A DNA stretch of 63,964 bases from Paenibacillus koleovorans NBRC 103111 (GCF_004000845.1 NZ_BIMA01000033.1:1-63964); one strand, 5' to 3'. Counted from the first letter of the stretch, positions 51,863 to 60,559 are shown. The notes: generated from the sequence alone by a model not told the origin. Numbers and translations are program-made.

Positions 51863-53287
51863 ATGAAGCGACCAAACATTATTCTTATTATGACTGATCA
51901 GCAGCGTGGGGATTGTTTGGGCATTGAAGATCATCCTGTGTTGTTGACGCCAAACATGGATAGTATCGCCGGTCAAGGGGCACGCTTTGCCAAATGTTAT
52001 TCAACGTGTCCTGTTTGCATACCGGCCCGCCGCTCTCTCCTGAGCGGACAATTTCCTTCGACACATGGCATGGTAGGGTATCGGGATGGCGTTTCGGAAT
52101 GGGATGCACAGGACAGCTTTCCAACTATGTTAAGAAACGCCGGCTACCAGACATATTTGGCCGGACGCAGCATGCACCAGCATCCGGAGCGCAAACGCTA
52201 CGGTTATGATCATATGGTATTGGGCGGTCCCGACTACAGCCGCTGGCTGAGAAGCCACTTGCCGGTTGACAGTTATCAGGGGGCAGGCGACTACTACAGT
52301 TCGGGTATCATGAATATTGATTGGACGGCTCGATCCTGGCCCTATGACGAAGCGCTCCATCAAACGAACTGGACCGTAAACGAAGCCATGCGATTCCTGC
52401 AGAATCGAGATCCGTCTTGTCCCTATTTCCTGACGGTTTCCTTCCTGGCTCCACATCCGCCGCTGATTCCGCCGGCTTTTTACCTGGACCGGTATTTGCG
52501 GCAGACACTCCTGGAGCCGGCTATCGGCGACTGGGCCGTTCGTCCTGTGAACGGGGGCAAGGGAATGGGAGCCTCAGCGACAAGGGTCGATCTGAGGGGA
52601 GAAGCATTGCATTCGGCTCGGGCCGCTTACTACGGGCTGATCAACCATATCGATGACCAGATCCGGCGATTTCTTTATCCGCACGGCAAAGAAGTAGATT
52701 TGAAGAACACCATTGTCATCTTTACAAGCGATCACGGGGAGATGCTGGGGGATCATCACTTATGGAAGAAAAGTTTGCCTTATGAGTCGTCGGCACGGGT
52801 GCCGCTGCTGATCCAGGCGCCGGAAGCGTACGGAATTCGTCCGGGAACGGTCATTGATAAACCCGTATGCCTGGAAGATATTATGCCGACAATCCTGGAA
52901 ATGGTCGGGTTGGACATTCCCGGTTCGGTCGAAGGACGCAGTTTGCTGCCTCTGCTTCACGGTGAGCGCATTCATTGGCGATCTCATCTTCATATCGAGC
53001 ATAGCGAGGGAGTCATTGAGAGGGAACTGACCTTTCACGCATTGACGAACGGAAAAGAGAAGTATATCTGGTTTTCATGGGATGGCAATGAGCAATTTTT
53101 TGATCTCGCGGTGGATCCGTCGGAGTGCAGGAATCTGATAGGTCAAGCGGAATTGGGAGAACGAATCGCTCATTGGCGCCGTCTACTTATCGAGGAGCTG
53201 AAGGATCGGCCGGAAGGGTTCAGCGACGGTAGTCAGCTGATTCCCGGCCGACCGTACCTTCCGGTTATGCCTTCTTCTCAAATTTGA
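51863..53287 (+). CDS. Sulfatase (type I, formylglycine-dependent)
   Basis: 474 residues from the ATG at 51863 (GAGGTG upstream). It begins RPNIILIMTDQQRGDCLG with metal-binding Asp residues, then CPVCIPARRSLLSG: the C-x-P-x-R signature whose Cys (~52) becomes formylglycine. FTSDHGEMLGDHHLWKK carries further metal and substrate residues. It lacks a signal peptide, so it acts on an imported sulfated compound. It hydrolyses sulfate esters; the substrate is unknown. Confidence 0.92.
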   Translation: MKRPNIILIMTDQQRGDCLGIEDHPVLLTPNMDSIAGQGARFAKCYSTCPVCIPARRSLLSGQFPSTHGMVGYRDGVSEWDAQDSFPTMLRNAGYQTYLAGRSMHQHPERKRYGYDHMVLGGPDYSRWLRSHLPVDSYQGAGDYYSSGIMNIDWTARSWPYDEALHQTNWTVNEAMRFLQNRDPSCPYFLTVSFLAPHPPLIPPAFYLDRYLRQTLLEPAIGDWAVRPVNGGKGMGASATRVDLRGEALHSARAAYYGLINHIDDQIRRFLYPHGKEVDLKNTIVIFTSDHGEMLGDHHLWKKSLPYESSARVPLLIQAPEAYGIRPGTVIDKPVCLEDIMPTILEMVGLDIPGSVEGRSLLPLLHGERIHWRSHLHIEHSEGVIERELTFHALTNGKEKYIWFSWDGNEQFFDLAVDPSECRNLIGQAELGERIAHWRRLLIEELKDRPEGFSDGSQLIPGRPYLPVMPSSQI

Positions 53288-53511
53288 AAGGAGGCACTCC
53301 GGGTTCCGCTGGAAGCAGAAGGCAGTTTCCCTCTATCCTTATGGTGTGCGAGTGTACCGATCTCATAGAGAACTTTGACAGGAAAGATTGCAGTGCGGTA
53401 TGGCGCGAACGCATGGTGCGTGAAATAGCCGTCAGGCCAGAAGGATTTGTCATAGACGGTTGGTTGGTCGCAGGACAGCCTTATCCGGTTATATTTAACC
53501 TAACAAGCTAA
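53284..53511 (+). pseudogene. Sulfatase C-terminal fossil
   Basis: WRERMVREIAVRPEGFVIDG and WLVAGQPYP match the sulfatase C-terminus; the intact neighbour ends with WRRLLIEELKDRPEGFSDG and LIPGRPYLP. Only about 75 codons remain, with no sulfatase start. Together with the fragment at 51573 it brackets the intact sulfatase. Confidence 0.75.
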
Positions 53512-53528
53512 TGAGGAGAAACTATACG

Positions 53529-54668
53529 ATGAAAATTACCAAAGTTGAGGCTATCCCAGTCCGTCAGAAAACGAATATCGCTTTGATCAACGACAGCGCA
53601 CAAGACGGGATCATTATCAAGGTATATACAGATGAAGGCATTACGGGATACGGTGAAGTCGATTCGGCGCCTTGGGTGGTCAAATCGATCATCGAATCGC
53701 CTTCGTCGCATCGAATCTGCCAGGGACTTGGCGAAATGATTATTGGCGAGAACCCGTTCGATATTGAAGCTATCTGGAACAAAATGTATGTCGGCAGCAC
53801 TTTTTATGGAAGAAGAGGAGTTGTCATTCACGCCATGAGCGGGCTCGACATCGCGCTTTGGGATATTGTGGGCAAGGCTTTAAACAAACCTATATACCAA
53901 TTATTGGGCGGAGCACAACGTGACAAGGTGAGAGCGTATGCAAGTACACTAATGCCATATACGCCGGAGGAAGCTTATGCCGAAACCAAGAAGTGGGTTG
54001 ACCATGGCTACACCGCGATAAAACTTGGATGGGGCGGATTCGAGCAGGGCAATCGGGAGATTGTCGAACTGGTCAAGGCTTCGCGCGCTGCGGCAGGTTC
54101 GAGCGTGGACCTGCTGTTCGATCTGGGATTCATTCCATCCGACGATCATCCGATCGACGCAGCCTCCCGTCGGCAGCTCATCAAGGAACTCGAGCCTTAT
54201 CAACCCTACTGGATCGAGGAACCCCTGTATCCTGACGACTATGACGGTTACCGTAAATTGGCAGATTCAACTCATATCCGCATAGCCGGCGGAGAGAACG
54301 AAACCACCTTCTTTGGCTTTCGGGAGTTGATTGAAAAAGGAGGTGTGGACGTTGTACAGCCGGATGTGACCCGTTGCGGCGGATTGACAGAAGCCAAAAA
54401 AATCGCGCAATTCGCACAAGCTCATCACGTAACCTGCGTCCCCCACGCTTGGAGCAGCGGCATCGTCGTGGCCGCCTCCCTGCATTTGGTCACCGCTATT
54501 CCGAATGGTTCATTGCTTGAATACTGCGTTGCGGAAACCCCTATTCGACAGGAACTACTGCAAAGTGATGTTTCGGTCGTCGATGGGTATGCGAAGATAA
54601 CCGATAAACCTGGCTTAGGGATAGAACTGAATGAAGAAGCTTTGGAAAAATATCGTTGCGACAGATGA
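53529..54668 (+). CDS. Mandelate racemase/muconate lactonizing enzyme (enolase superfamily)
   Basis: About 379 residues from the ATG at 53529 (GAGGAG upstream). It has the lid/capping domain start KITKVEAIPVRQKT and the barrel motifs AIKLGWGG (catalytic Lys; third residue Gly rather than a second Lys), LLFDLG (Asp), YWIEEPLYPDD (Glu), RIAGGENET (Glu), VVQPDVTRCGG (Asp) and VPHAWSSG (His). The three acidic metal ligands and His-Asp dyad are all present. It probably dehydrates or racemises a sugar acid. Confidence 0.9.
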   Translation: MKITKVEAIPVRQKTNIALINDSAQDGIIIKVYTDEGITGYGEVDSAPWVVKSIIESPSSHRICQGLGEMIIGENPFDIEAIWNKMYVGSTFYGRRGVVIHAMSGLDIALWDIVGKALNKPIYQLLGGAQRDKVRAYASTLMPYTPEEAYAETKKWVDHGYTAIKLGWGGFEQGNREIVELVKASRAAAGSSVDLLFDLGFIPSDDHPIDAASRRQLIKELEPYQPYWIEEPLYPDDYDGYRKLADSTHIRIAGGENETTFFGFRELIEKGGVDVVQPDVTRCGGLTEAKKIAQFAQAHHVTCVPHAWSSGIVVAASLHLVTAIPNGSLLEYCVAETPIRQELLQSDVSVVDGYAKITDKPGLGIELNEEALEKYRCDR

Positions 54669-54686
54669 AAAATGGAGGGATTGGCT

Positions 54687-55532
54687 ATGGTAGCGGTGAC
54701 GAGTTATTTGTATGAGAAGCTGACTTGGGAAGAGATTAATGTTGCCATACGGGAGAACCGCGTAATTCTGATTCCAATTGGCTCGACCGAACAACATGGA
54801 AGACATCTGCCCATGGAAGTGGACAATTTCTTGGCCCGTCAAGTATGTCTTGGTGCGGCAGAGAAGATTCCCGACCAGGTGTTAGTCATGCCGAATGTCA
54901 ATTACGGCTTCAATACTCACGTCATGGACTTCCCGGGTCAGATAACAGTCAACGGAAGTACCTTTATACAGTATGTGCTGTCGGTGACCAAAAGTCTTGC
55001 TTACCATGGGTTTAGACGAATCATATTAGTAAATGGCCACGGGTCGAACATGCCATTTCTCGATATCGCTGCCAGGCAGACGATATTGGAAACGAAAGGG
55101 AAGACGCAGTGTATGGCCTTGATTCATACAAATCTAGCAACGGATGTCGCCGGGGAAATTCGAGAATCAGAAATCGGCGGCATGGCGCATGCTTGCGAAT
55201 GGGAAACTTCGATGTATCTTCATCTGGCGGAGCAGGAAGTCCGGAAAGACAAGCTCCAGGACGAAATTCATCCGAAGACGGAATTTATCTGGAGCGATAT
55301 TCAGAAAAAGTCGCCGGTGCTCTATACCCCATGGACGTCCAGCGTGACGGAATCCGGTGTGTCGGGGGCCGCCAAGGTGTCAACGAAGGAAAAGGGGAAG
55401 ATTTTGTACGAGACCGAGGTCGAACGATTGGCCCGACTCGTAATCGAGTTTAAGGCAAGACCGGACTATCCGCGGCGTGACCAGCATGAACAGCCGGTCG
55501 ATGTGGATTTGGAATCATTGTTGGGATTCTGA
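54687..55532 (+). CDS. Creatininase-family metal-dependent hydrolase
   Basis: 281 residues from the ATG at 54687 (GGAGGG upstream). The family metal site LIPIGSTEQHGRHLPMEVD (Glu, His, Asp) near residues 30-48 is complete, with LVNGHGSNMP and ACEWETSMYLHL also present. Members cut cyclic amides (creatinine) or, in inositol pathways (IolN, from memory), open a diketo-cyclitol ring. With the IolE-like and Gfo/Idh/MocA genes nearby, ring opening is an attractive but unproven role. Confidence 0.88.
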   Translation: MVAVTSYLYEKLTWEEINVAIRENRVILIPIGSTEQHGRHLPMEVDNFLARQVCLGAAEKIPDQVLVMPNVNYGFNTHVMDFPGQITVNGSTFIQYVLSVTKSLAYHGFRRIILVNGHGSNMPFLDIAARQTILETKGKTQCMALIHTNLATDVAGEIRESEIGGMAHACEWETSMYLHLAEQEVRKDKLQDEIHPKTEFIWSDIQKKSPVLYTPWTSSVTESGVSGAAKVSTKEKGKILYETEVERLARLVIEFKARPDYPRRDQHEQPVDVDLESLLGF

Positions 55533-55568
55533 CTAGCCTGACGGCTTCGGGAATATGGGGAGGACGAG

Positions 55569-57056
55569 ATGAACAATACCGAAATGTGTTCGAAACCGAA
55601 TGTGTTGTTGATTACGGTAGATCACTGGCCGGGAAACCTCTTGGGCTGTGAAGGCCATGAAGAGGTGAAGACGCCGACCTTGGACGCTTTGGCGAGATGC
55701 GGCGTCCGTTTCTCCCGGGCCTACAGCCCTACGCCCGTATGTATTCCTGCCCGTCGGGAGCTCATGACGGGTCTCAGCGCTAGAACCCATGGGGATCGGT
55801 CGTTTCAAGAACAGTTGGAGATGCCTCTAGTTACGTCCATGCCCCAGGCGTTTCGCGATCAGGGATACCAAGCCTTCGCAGCCGGCAAGTTGCACGTCTA
55901 CCCTCAGCGCTCCCGTATAGGCTTTGATGACGTGATCCTGAACGAGGAAGGACGCAAGGTGAACTTTCCGTACGAGATGCGGGAGGACGACTACACCCGG
56001 TTTATCAATCGCGCAGGGCATGCCGGAATGGACTACGCCCACGGCATGTCCAACAACAATTATCTCGTCAGGCCCTGGCATTTGCCGGAAGAACTGCACC
56101 CCACCTTCTGGACAGTCGCCCAGACATGCGAGCAGATCCTGCGGCTCGATCCGGGCAGACCGGCATTCTGGTATTGCGGATTTTCAGCACCCCATCCGCC
56201 GCTAGTGCCTCCTCAGGTGTTTCTCGATATGTACCGTGACGCCGAGCCGGAACTGCCCGCTATCGGAGAGTGGGCCAGGCAGTTCGAGGATTTGCCTTAT
56301 GCCTTGAAATACTACAGCAGCCTGTACGACCTTCGGACAGACAAGTCGATTCGAGATGCGTTAAGGGGCTTCTATGCTTCGTGTACGCAGATCGACCATG
56401 CCATCCGCTTGATCATCGGCACGCTGCGCGAGGAAAAGTTGCTGGACAATACAATCATCGCCTTTGTATCGGATCATGGAGACATGCTGGGGCGTCATGG
56501 ACTTTGGGCCAAGAATGTATTTTACGAACCGTCTTGCCGGGTGCCGCTGCTCATCGTTCCTACACTGGAGGATACGACGTTCGGATTCAACGCAACAGAC
56601 GACCGCTTGGTCGAGTTGCGGGACATCATGCCCACACTGCTGGAGATGTGCGGTCTGGACATCCCGGACTCGGTGGAAGGATTCTCACTGGCCAATCGGC
56701 AGAATCGGCGGGATGAAGTTTACGGTGAGCTCTGGGAAGACAACCGCGCTACCCGCATGATTCGTACGGAACGCTACAAACTGGTTTATTATGCCTTGGG
56801 CAACCGGATCCAATTGTTCGACCTGCAAGAAGATCCTCTGGAGTTGAACGATCTTGCAAATGATTCTTCATACAAGGAAGTGATCAGGGATTTGACGGAC
56901 AGGCTAATGTCGCGGCTCTATGGCCATGATTTGCAATGGGTAGTAGAAGGAGCGCTTACAGGGCAACCTGACCAACCTTTCGACTTACTACCGGTCCATC
57001 CGAATTGCGGCGTCTTAAAAAATCGGGACCTGCTCATTCAGAGGGGATTGCGATAG
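55569..57056 (+). CDS. Sulfatase (type I, formylglycine-dependent), second copy
   Basis: 495 residues with GGGGAGGACG upstream. Opening KPNVLLITVDHWPGNLLGCE, then TPVCIPARRELMTGL with the C-x-P-x-R site (Cys ~58). VSDHGDMLGRHGLWAKN supplies metal and substrate ligands. No signal peptide. It is a distinct paralogue of the enzyme at 51863 and lies in the same run of genes as the enolase-superfamily and creatininase-family enzymes. Confidence 0.92.
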   Translation: MNNTEMCSKPNVLLITVDHWPGNLLGCEGHEEVKTPTLDALARCGVRFSRAYSPTPVCIPARRELMTGLSARTHGDRSFQEQLEMPLVTSMPQAFRDQGYQAFAAGKLHVYPQRSRIGFDDVILNEEGRKVNFPYEMREDDYTRFINRAGHAGMDYAHGMSNNNYLVRPWHLPEELHPTFWTVAQTCEQILRLDPGRPAFWYCGFSAPHPPLVPPQVFLDMYRDAEPELPAIGEWARQFEDLPYALKYYSSLYDLRTDKSIRDALRGFYASCTQIDHAIRLIIGTLREEKLLDNTIIAFVSDHGDMLGRHGLWAKNVFYEPSCRVPLLIVPTLEDTTFGFNATDDRLVELRDIMPTLLEMCGLDIPDSVEGFSLANRQNRRDEVYGELWEDNRATRMIRTERYKLVYYALGNRIQLFDLQEDPLELNDLANDSSYKEVIRDLTDRLMSRLYGHDLQWVVEGALTGQPDQPFDLLPVHPNCGVLKNRDLLIQRGLR

Positions 57057-57120
57057 TGTATGACAAAATTAATCTCTTTCTATAAATATTATGGCTAGTC
57101 ATTGCAAATCTGTAACGATT

Positions 57121-57215
57121 ACAGGAGGATCCGAATGCCTTAATTGGGCATACGGATCTGTGGGGGAAGGGGGTTGAGTAGTAGACTGACGACTACTCGA
57201 CCAGCCCTAATCGGC
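57121..57215. repeat. Two adjacent hairpins downstream of the second sulfatase
   Basis: 57129-57158: GATCCG-a-ATGCC … GGCAT-a-CGGATC. About 57171-57201: GAGTAGT … ACTACTC with flanking GGT/ACC pairing. Neither has a long T run, so terminator function is doubtful. They may mark the end of an insertion, as decayed genes and IS pieces follow. Confidence 0.45.
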
Positions 57216-57540
57216 AGGGAAACACAATCGATGTGGTAGCAGAATTCGTCCGGGCTTGCCAGAAGTACGTTTTGATGCCAGGGCTCGATTATTGCTCTTC
57301 TGACATTCAACTCAGGTTCGAATCGGTGACGCGTTCAGATGTCGGAATTGTCCGGATAACTGGAATCAGCTTGATGAACTGCAGACGCAGTACGACCCGA
57401 ACGGCGAAGTGTGTATCGATATTCCGAGTGTGTTGCCTTGCGAATACCTCGCAGCGCTATGTCGAGCTGTTGCTGCGGTAAGAGGCGGATTTGGTCAAGC
57501 AGGAGCTCTACATATTAATGCGATGATGACGGCGACATGA
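57204..57540 (+). pseudogene. Alpha-L-fucosidase (GH29) fragment, frameshifted
   Basis: First frame: TIDVVAEFVRACQKYVLMPG and LDYCSSD, then RFESVTRSD, corresponding to the GH29 region VVREFVEACRKYGLKPGLYYS. Continuing in another frame from 57361: WNQLDELQTQYDPNGEVCID and IPSVLP, matching the Q-x-x-EL-x-x-x-YGP-x-x-x-x-WID block that holds the catalytic Asp in GH29 (WID changed to CID). Both ends of the gene are missing. Confidence 0.75.
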
Positions 57541-57828
57541 CGTTTGATACACAAACAAATGATGTTACGACACTATCGACAATCGATGGACTCGCTGCAA
57601 GTTGTGACAGGTATTCCCTACATTATTATGGCGGCAAGCGTGGTCGCGGTACCGATCAAACACCGGTGCTAGTCAGTGTTTCGTTGAATAAGCAAGGTGT
57701 ACCGCAATTCGTTCAAATTGCAAGTGATCCCCAATGTAAAAGGGAAACGATAATCGACATTGCTCAGCGCAGTATCGAGCCGGGCGCAACGATCAGCTGT
57801 GACGCTTACCGTTCCTACAACACCTCAT
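57541..57828 (+). mobile_element. IS1595-family transposase fragment
   Basis: YYGGKRGRGTDQTPVLVSVS and PQFVQIASD, then ISCDAYRSYN match the central DDE domain of IS1595/ISXO2-type transposases, including the CDAYRSY segment with a catalytic Asp. N- and C-terminal parts and terminal repeats are not seen. The fragment ends abruptly where a copy of the DUF255 gene begins. Confidence 0.75.
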
Positions 57829-57998
57829 GACGCCGGATAAGAAGCCATTCTTCGCCGGCACGTATTATCCCCAGCATCGCAAACATGGTCAATATGGGAT
57901 GACGGACATCTTGCCGCCGATTGCGGCCAAGTGGGCTGAGGATCGGGAGCGGGTGGAGCAACTGGATCTGGCCTATTAGCTAGCAGCAGAACCCAAAT
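57825..57998 (+). pseudogene. Internally deleted partial copy of the DUF255 (YyaL-like) gene
   Basis: 57825-57960 is a diverged copy of 29103-29237 ([20 protein letters not shown] and onward), and 57956-57998 copies 30830-30872, including the stop codon and 26 bases beyond it up to ACCCAAAT. The join lies at a shared GAGCA. About 1.6 kb of the original is absent. Synonymous differences show the copy is not recent. Confidence 0.85.
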
Positions 57999-58007
57999 GC
58001 AAAAAGT

Positions 58008-58170
58008 GCATCTATTTCAGCCCTAGAGGGCCGATATCCACTAATAGATGCGTAAACTGCAGCTAATTCACTACATTTCCCCAAGCTTCGGCTTTTCGTG
58101 GGAAATTAGCTGCACTTTCTGCAAATACCGGTCAGCTTCGGTTTTTCGGGGAACATTAGCTGCACTTTTG
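58008..58170. repeat. Palindromic ATTAGCTGCACTTT-type repeat cluster
   Basis: Hairpin 1: GCATCTATT (58008-58016) / AATAGATGC (58043-58051). Hairpin 2: GCAGCTAATT (58059-58068) / AATTAGCTGC (58104-58113). The word ATTAGCTGCACTTT then recurs 50 bp on, at 58155-58168, with CAGCTTCGGTTTTTCG also repeated. The structure looks like a dispersed intergenic repeat family. Confidence 0.65.
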
Positions 58171-58180
58171 GCAGCACAAA

Positions 58181-58216
58181 AAAACCACCCAGACCCTTTT
58201 ATCGGCTGGGTGGTTC
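58181..58216 (-). terminator. Terminator of the GH18 gene
   Basis: AACCACCCAG and CTGGGTGGTT enclose a ~14-base loop, flanked by A-rich sequence that reads as a T run on the minus strand, just downstream of the GH18 stop codon. Confidence 0.88.
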
Positions 58217-58224
58217 TCTTTTCC

Positions 58225-60126
58225 TTACTTGTACTGCAGCATCGTCTTCCACATATCGGCCGACTCGTACCCGAGGCGCCAGGCGGCGACGCCGGCGAGG
58301 TCGTACTTCTTGGCCAGCACCAGCCGAGCCTTGACCGTATCCTCGTTCTCGAGCCAGAGCACGTACCGATATTCGCCTTCGTAATAGTCGATCCGGTACT
58401 GGTTGAACGACGCGTCCCATTGGGTCGTCGCTTTCTTCGAGGCGATGAGCGCCGGGATATCCTTCATAAAGATGGCGCGATTGCTGACCAGCGCGCCGCT
58501 TGCGTCGATTTTCCACTCCCGCACATAATACGGGATGCCGAGAATCAGCTTCTCGCGCGGAATGCCGTAGCTCAGAAACTCCTGCACGCCTTCCTCGGCC
58601 CATTGCAGGCCCGATACGGAGCCCGCCACCGGGCTGCCGGAATAGTGCTGATCATACGCCATCGTGATGATGTAATCTACCACGCCGGCGAGCTTCTGAT
58701 GATCGAATGCCGACAGATGGTTCCACTTGATGCTGCCCCGCGGCAGATCGATTGAGACGATCAGCCCTTTCGCACGCGCCGCAGAGGACAGGTTAGTGAC
58801 GAACGTCGACAAGGCCGCGCGGTCTTTGCCGGCGATGTTCTCGAAATCGATGTTGATGCCGTGTACCCCAAGCTGCACGGAGCGGTTCACAAGCGCATTG
58901 ATAAACTTCGTCTGCGCCGCCGGATTGGTCAGGAACTGTGAGGTGAGCGCAGCATCGAATTGATTGCTGACGAGCGGATGGACGGCGTAGCCGCGGCTTT
59001 TCAGCCAGTTGACCGTTTCTACGCTGGACGTATCCTTCAGGTTGCCTTCGGCATCGGCCAACTGGAACCAAGTCGGAGAGTCTACGTCGAGGCCCGTCGT
59101 ATTGTTCACCTGCGCCTGGATCGTGCTCATCGCGGAGGACCCGTTCCAGCCCCAGAACTGCAGCTTGCGGTAGTTGTTCCACAGCTTCTGTCCGTCATAC
59201 GTGCGTACCGAGGCTTGCGTATAATGAGAGGCATAGTAGAGAGCATCCGGCAACGATTTGTGCTCACTCACATAATTCTCGTTCTGGTAGACGCGGTAGA
59301 AGCCATAATTATTCCATATTTCTTTGCCGTCTACTTTGATCGAGATGAACAAGAACCATTGGGACCAGGCGATCGCATCGTCCATGTTGACGAATTCGTT
59401 CACGAGCCTGCCGCTTTGGTACACTTTCACCGTTTTGGCGTTGGCGTACACGGTCTTTTTGTTGTCGATCCGCTCCACGCGGGAATTTTCCCATCTCAGA
59501 GCTTCATTAACCGCATCTTCCAAATAAGCGAATTGCCAATCGGGCTGCGTATATGTATCTTGGAACACCCGATATTGCACCGCGCCTGCGCGGAGGTTCA
59601 CTTTCTCAGCCGGGGCGATGTTGTCCCATACCCAGCGGTTAGTCGTCATATCGATGACATGCAGACCGGTGTAGTAAGGCGCCAGCCAGGTCGCTTCTTG
59701 CAGCGTGGCGAATTCCCAGCTGTCGAGCGTAATCTCGCCTTGCATCAAGCGGTAGCGCGGATAATTGTTCCACACCCAGCCGGTTCCTTGGAGATCGCGG
59801 ACGCTCGTATGGTCCCATTTCTTCGCTTCGGCGATCGCGGCGTCGAGACTGGCAAACTCCCAACCCAGCCGCGTCGTATCTTTCTGATAGATTCGATAGC
59901 GAGGGAAATTGCTCCACACCCAGCGGCGGCTACCGATTTCCTCCACATAGCTGTTGTTGAACCATTGCGCGTATTGAATCGCTTGCTGCAGGTTCGAGTA
60001 CTCGTTCAGCGCGACGTCGTTCTGGTACACCCTGTACTTCGTCGTCAGATCGTCTGCGGATACCGTGGCGGGGATTAGCAGGACGAGCGACAACAGGAGG
60101 GCTACAAGGGTCCTGCTTCTTCTCAT
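58225..60126 (-). CDS. Secreted GH18 (chitinase-fold) protein with six N-terminal repeats
   Basis: About 633 residues from the ATG at 60126 (AGAGGAG upstream). Sec signal peptide at 1-24 (LVALLLSLVLLIPATVSA). Then six degenerate ~47-60-residue repeats, each opening with YRVYQ-like and many closing with WVWNNYPRY-like motifs, starting near residues 31, 77, 125, 185, 234 and 277. The GH18 domain starts near 325; its catalytic strand is GVHGINIDFENIAG, with the acid Glu near 429. It resembles spore or wall-associated GH18 proteins of Bacillales. The repeats may bind wall glycans. Confidence 0.85.
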   Translation of the reverse strand: MRRSRTLVALLLSLVLLIPATVSADDLTTKYRVYQNDVALNEYSNLQQAIQYAQWFNNSYVEEIGSRRWVWSNFPRYRIYQKDTTRLGWEFASLDAAIAEAKKWDHTSVRDLQGTGWVWNNYPRYRLMQGEITLDSWEFATLQEATWLAPYYTGLHVIDMTTNRWVWDNIAPAEKVNLRAGAVQYRVFQDTYTQPDWQFAYLEDAVNEALRWENSRVERIDNKKTVYANAKTVKVYQSGRLVNEFVNMDDAIAWSQWFLFISIKVDGKEIWNNYGFYRVYQNENYVSEHKSLPDALYYASHYTQASVRTYDGQKLWNNYRKLQFWGWNGSSAMSTIQAQVNNTTGLDVDSPTWFQLADAEGNLKDTSSVETVNWLKSRGYAVHPLVSNQFDAALTSQFLTNPAAQTKFINALVNRSVQLGVHGINIDFENIAGKDRAALSTFVTNLSSAARAKGLIVSIDLPRGSIKWNHLSAFDHQKLAGVVDYIITMAYDQHYSGSPVAGSVSGLQWAEEGVQEFLSYGIPREKLILGIPYYVREWKIDASGALVSNRAIFMKDIPALIASKKATTQWDASFNQYRIDYYEGEYRYVLWLENEDTVKARLVLAKKYDLAGVAAWRLGYESADMWKTMLQYK

Positions 60127-60240
60127 GATCACTCCTCTTTCTTCTAGGACTCTATTAAATTATAACGTACGGGGCGGCAAATAGTTGCGATGGCAAATGT
60201 TACAGTTTGGGCCAAGCAGAGCTGGAGAGGGAGGATGGAG

Positions 60241-60271
60241 AAAAAAGAAAGACACCCTCGCGGGTGCCTTC
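60241..60271 (-). terminator. Terminator of the DUF2653 operon
   Basis: On the minus strand AGGCACCC-GCGA-GGGTGTCTTTCTTTTTT forms a hairpin followed by a T-rich tail, 13 bases past the DUF2653 stop codon. Confidence 0.85.
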
Positions 60272-60283
60272 CTGAAACATATA

Positions 60284-60559
60284 TCAGACAATGTCGGCGA
60301 ACATCTCGTCTTCGATGTCCAGTCGAATCTGGCTGCGGTAGACGCGCTGGTCGTACTGCTTCAGCACGTAGCGCTCGATCGCCTCCAGCATATTGGCCTC
60401 GATCAGCACTTGATTGCGGCCTTCGGCCACAACCTCCGCGGAGTATCCCAGTTCCTCGTCCCACATCAGCTCTACATGAACCTGAGTCGGGGAAATCTGC
60501 TTGCGTTCGGCGATGTGCATGCAGATGGCATTCACGATCTCCTGTTCGCTAAGCCTCAT
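60284..60559 (-). CDS. DUF2653 (YxcD-like) protein
   Basis: 91 residues, cytoplasmic. The pattern MRLSEQEIVNAICMHIAERK, then VHVELMWDEELGYSAEV and AIERYVLKQYDQRVYRSQI is that of the YxcD/DUF2653 family of Bacillales, function unknown. It overlaps the upstream membrane protein gene by four bases, so the two are co-translated. Confidence 0.85.
   Translation of the reverse strand: MRLSEQEIVNAICMHIAERKQISPTQVHVELMWDEELGYSAEVVAEGRNQVLIEANMLEAIERYVLKQYDQRVYRSQIRLDIEDEMFADIV

Noticed and set aside
57121-57215. Terminator after the second sulfatase
   Set aside because: The hairpins are real but lack a following T run, so they are listed as repeats only.
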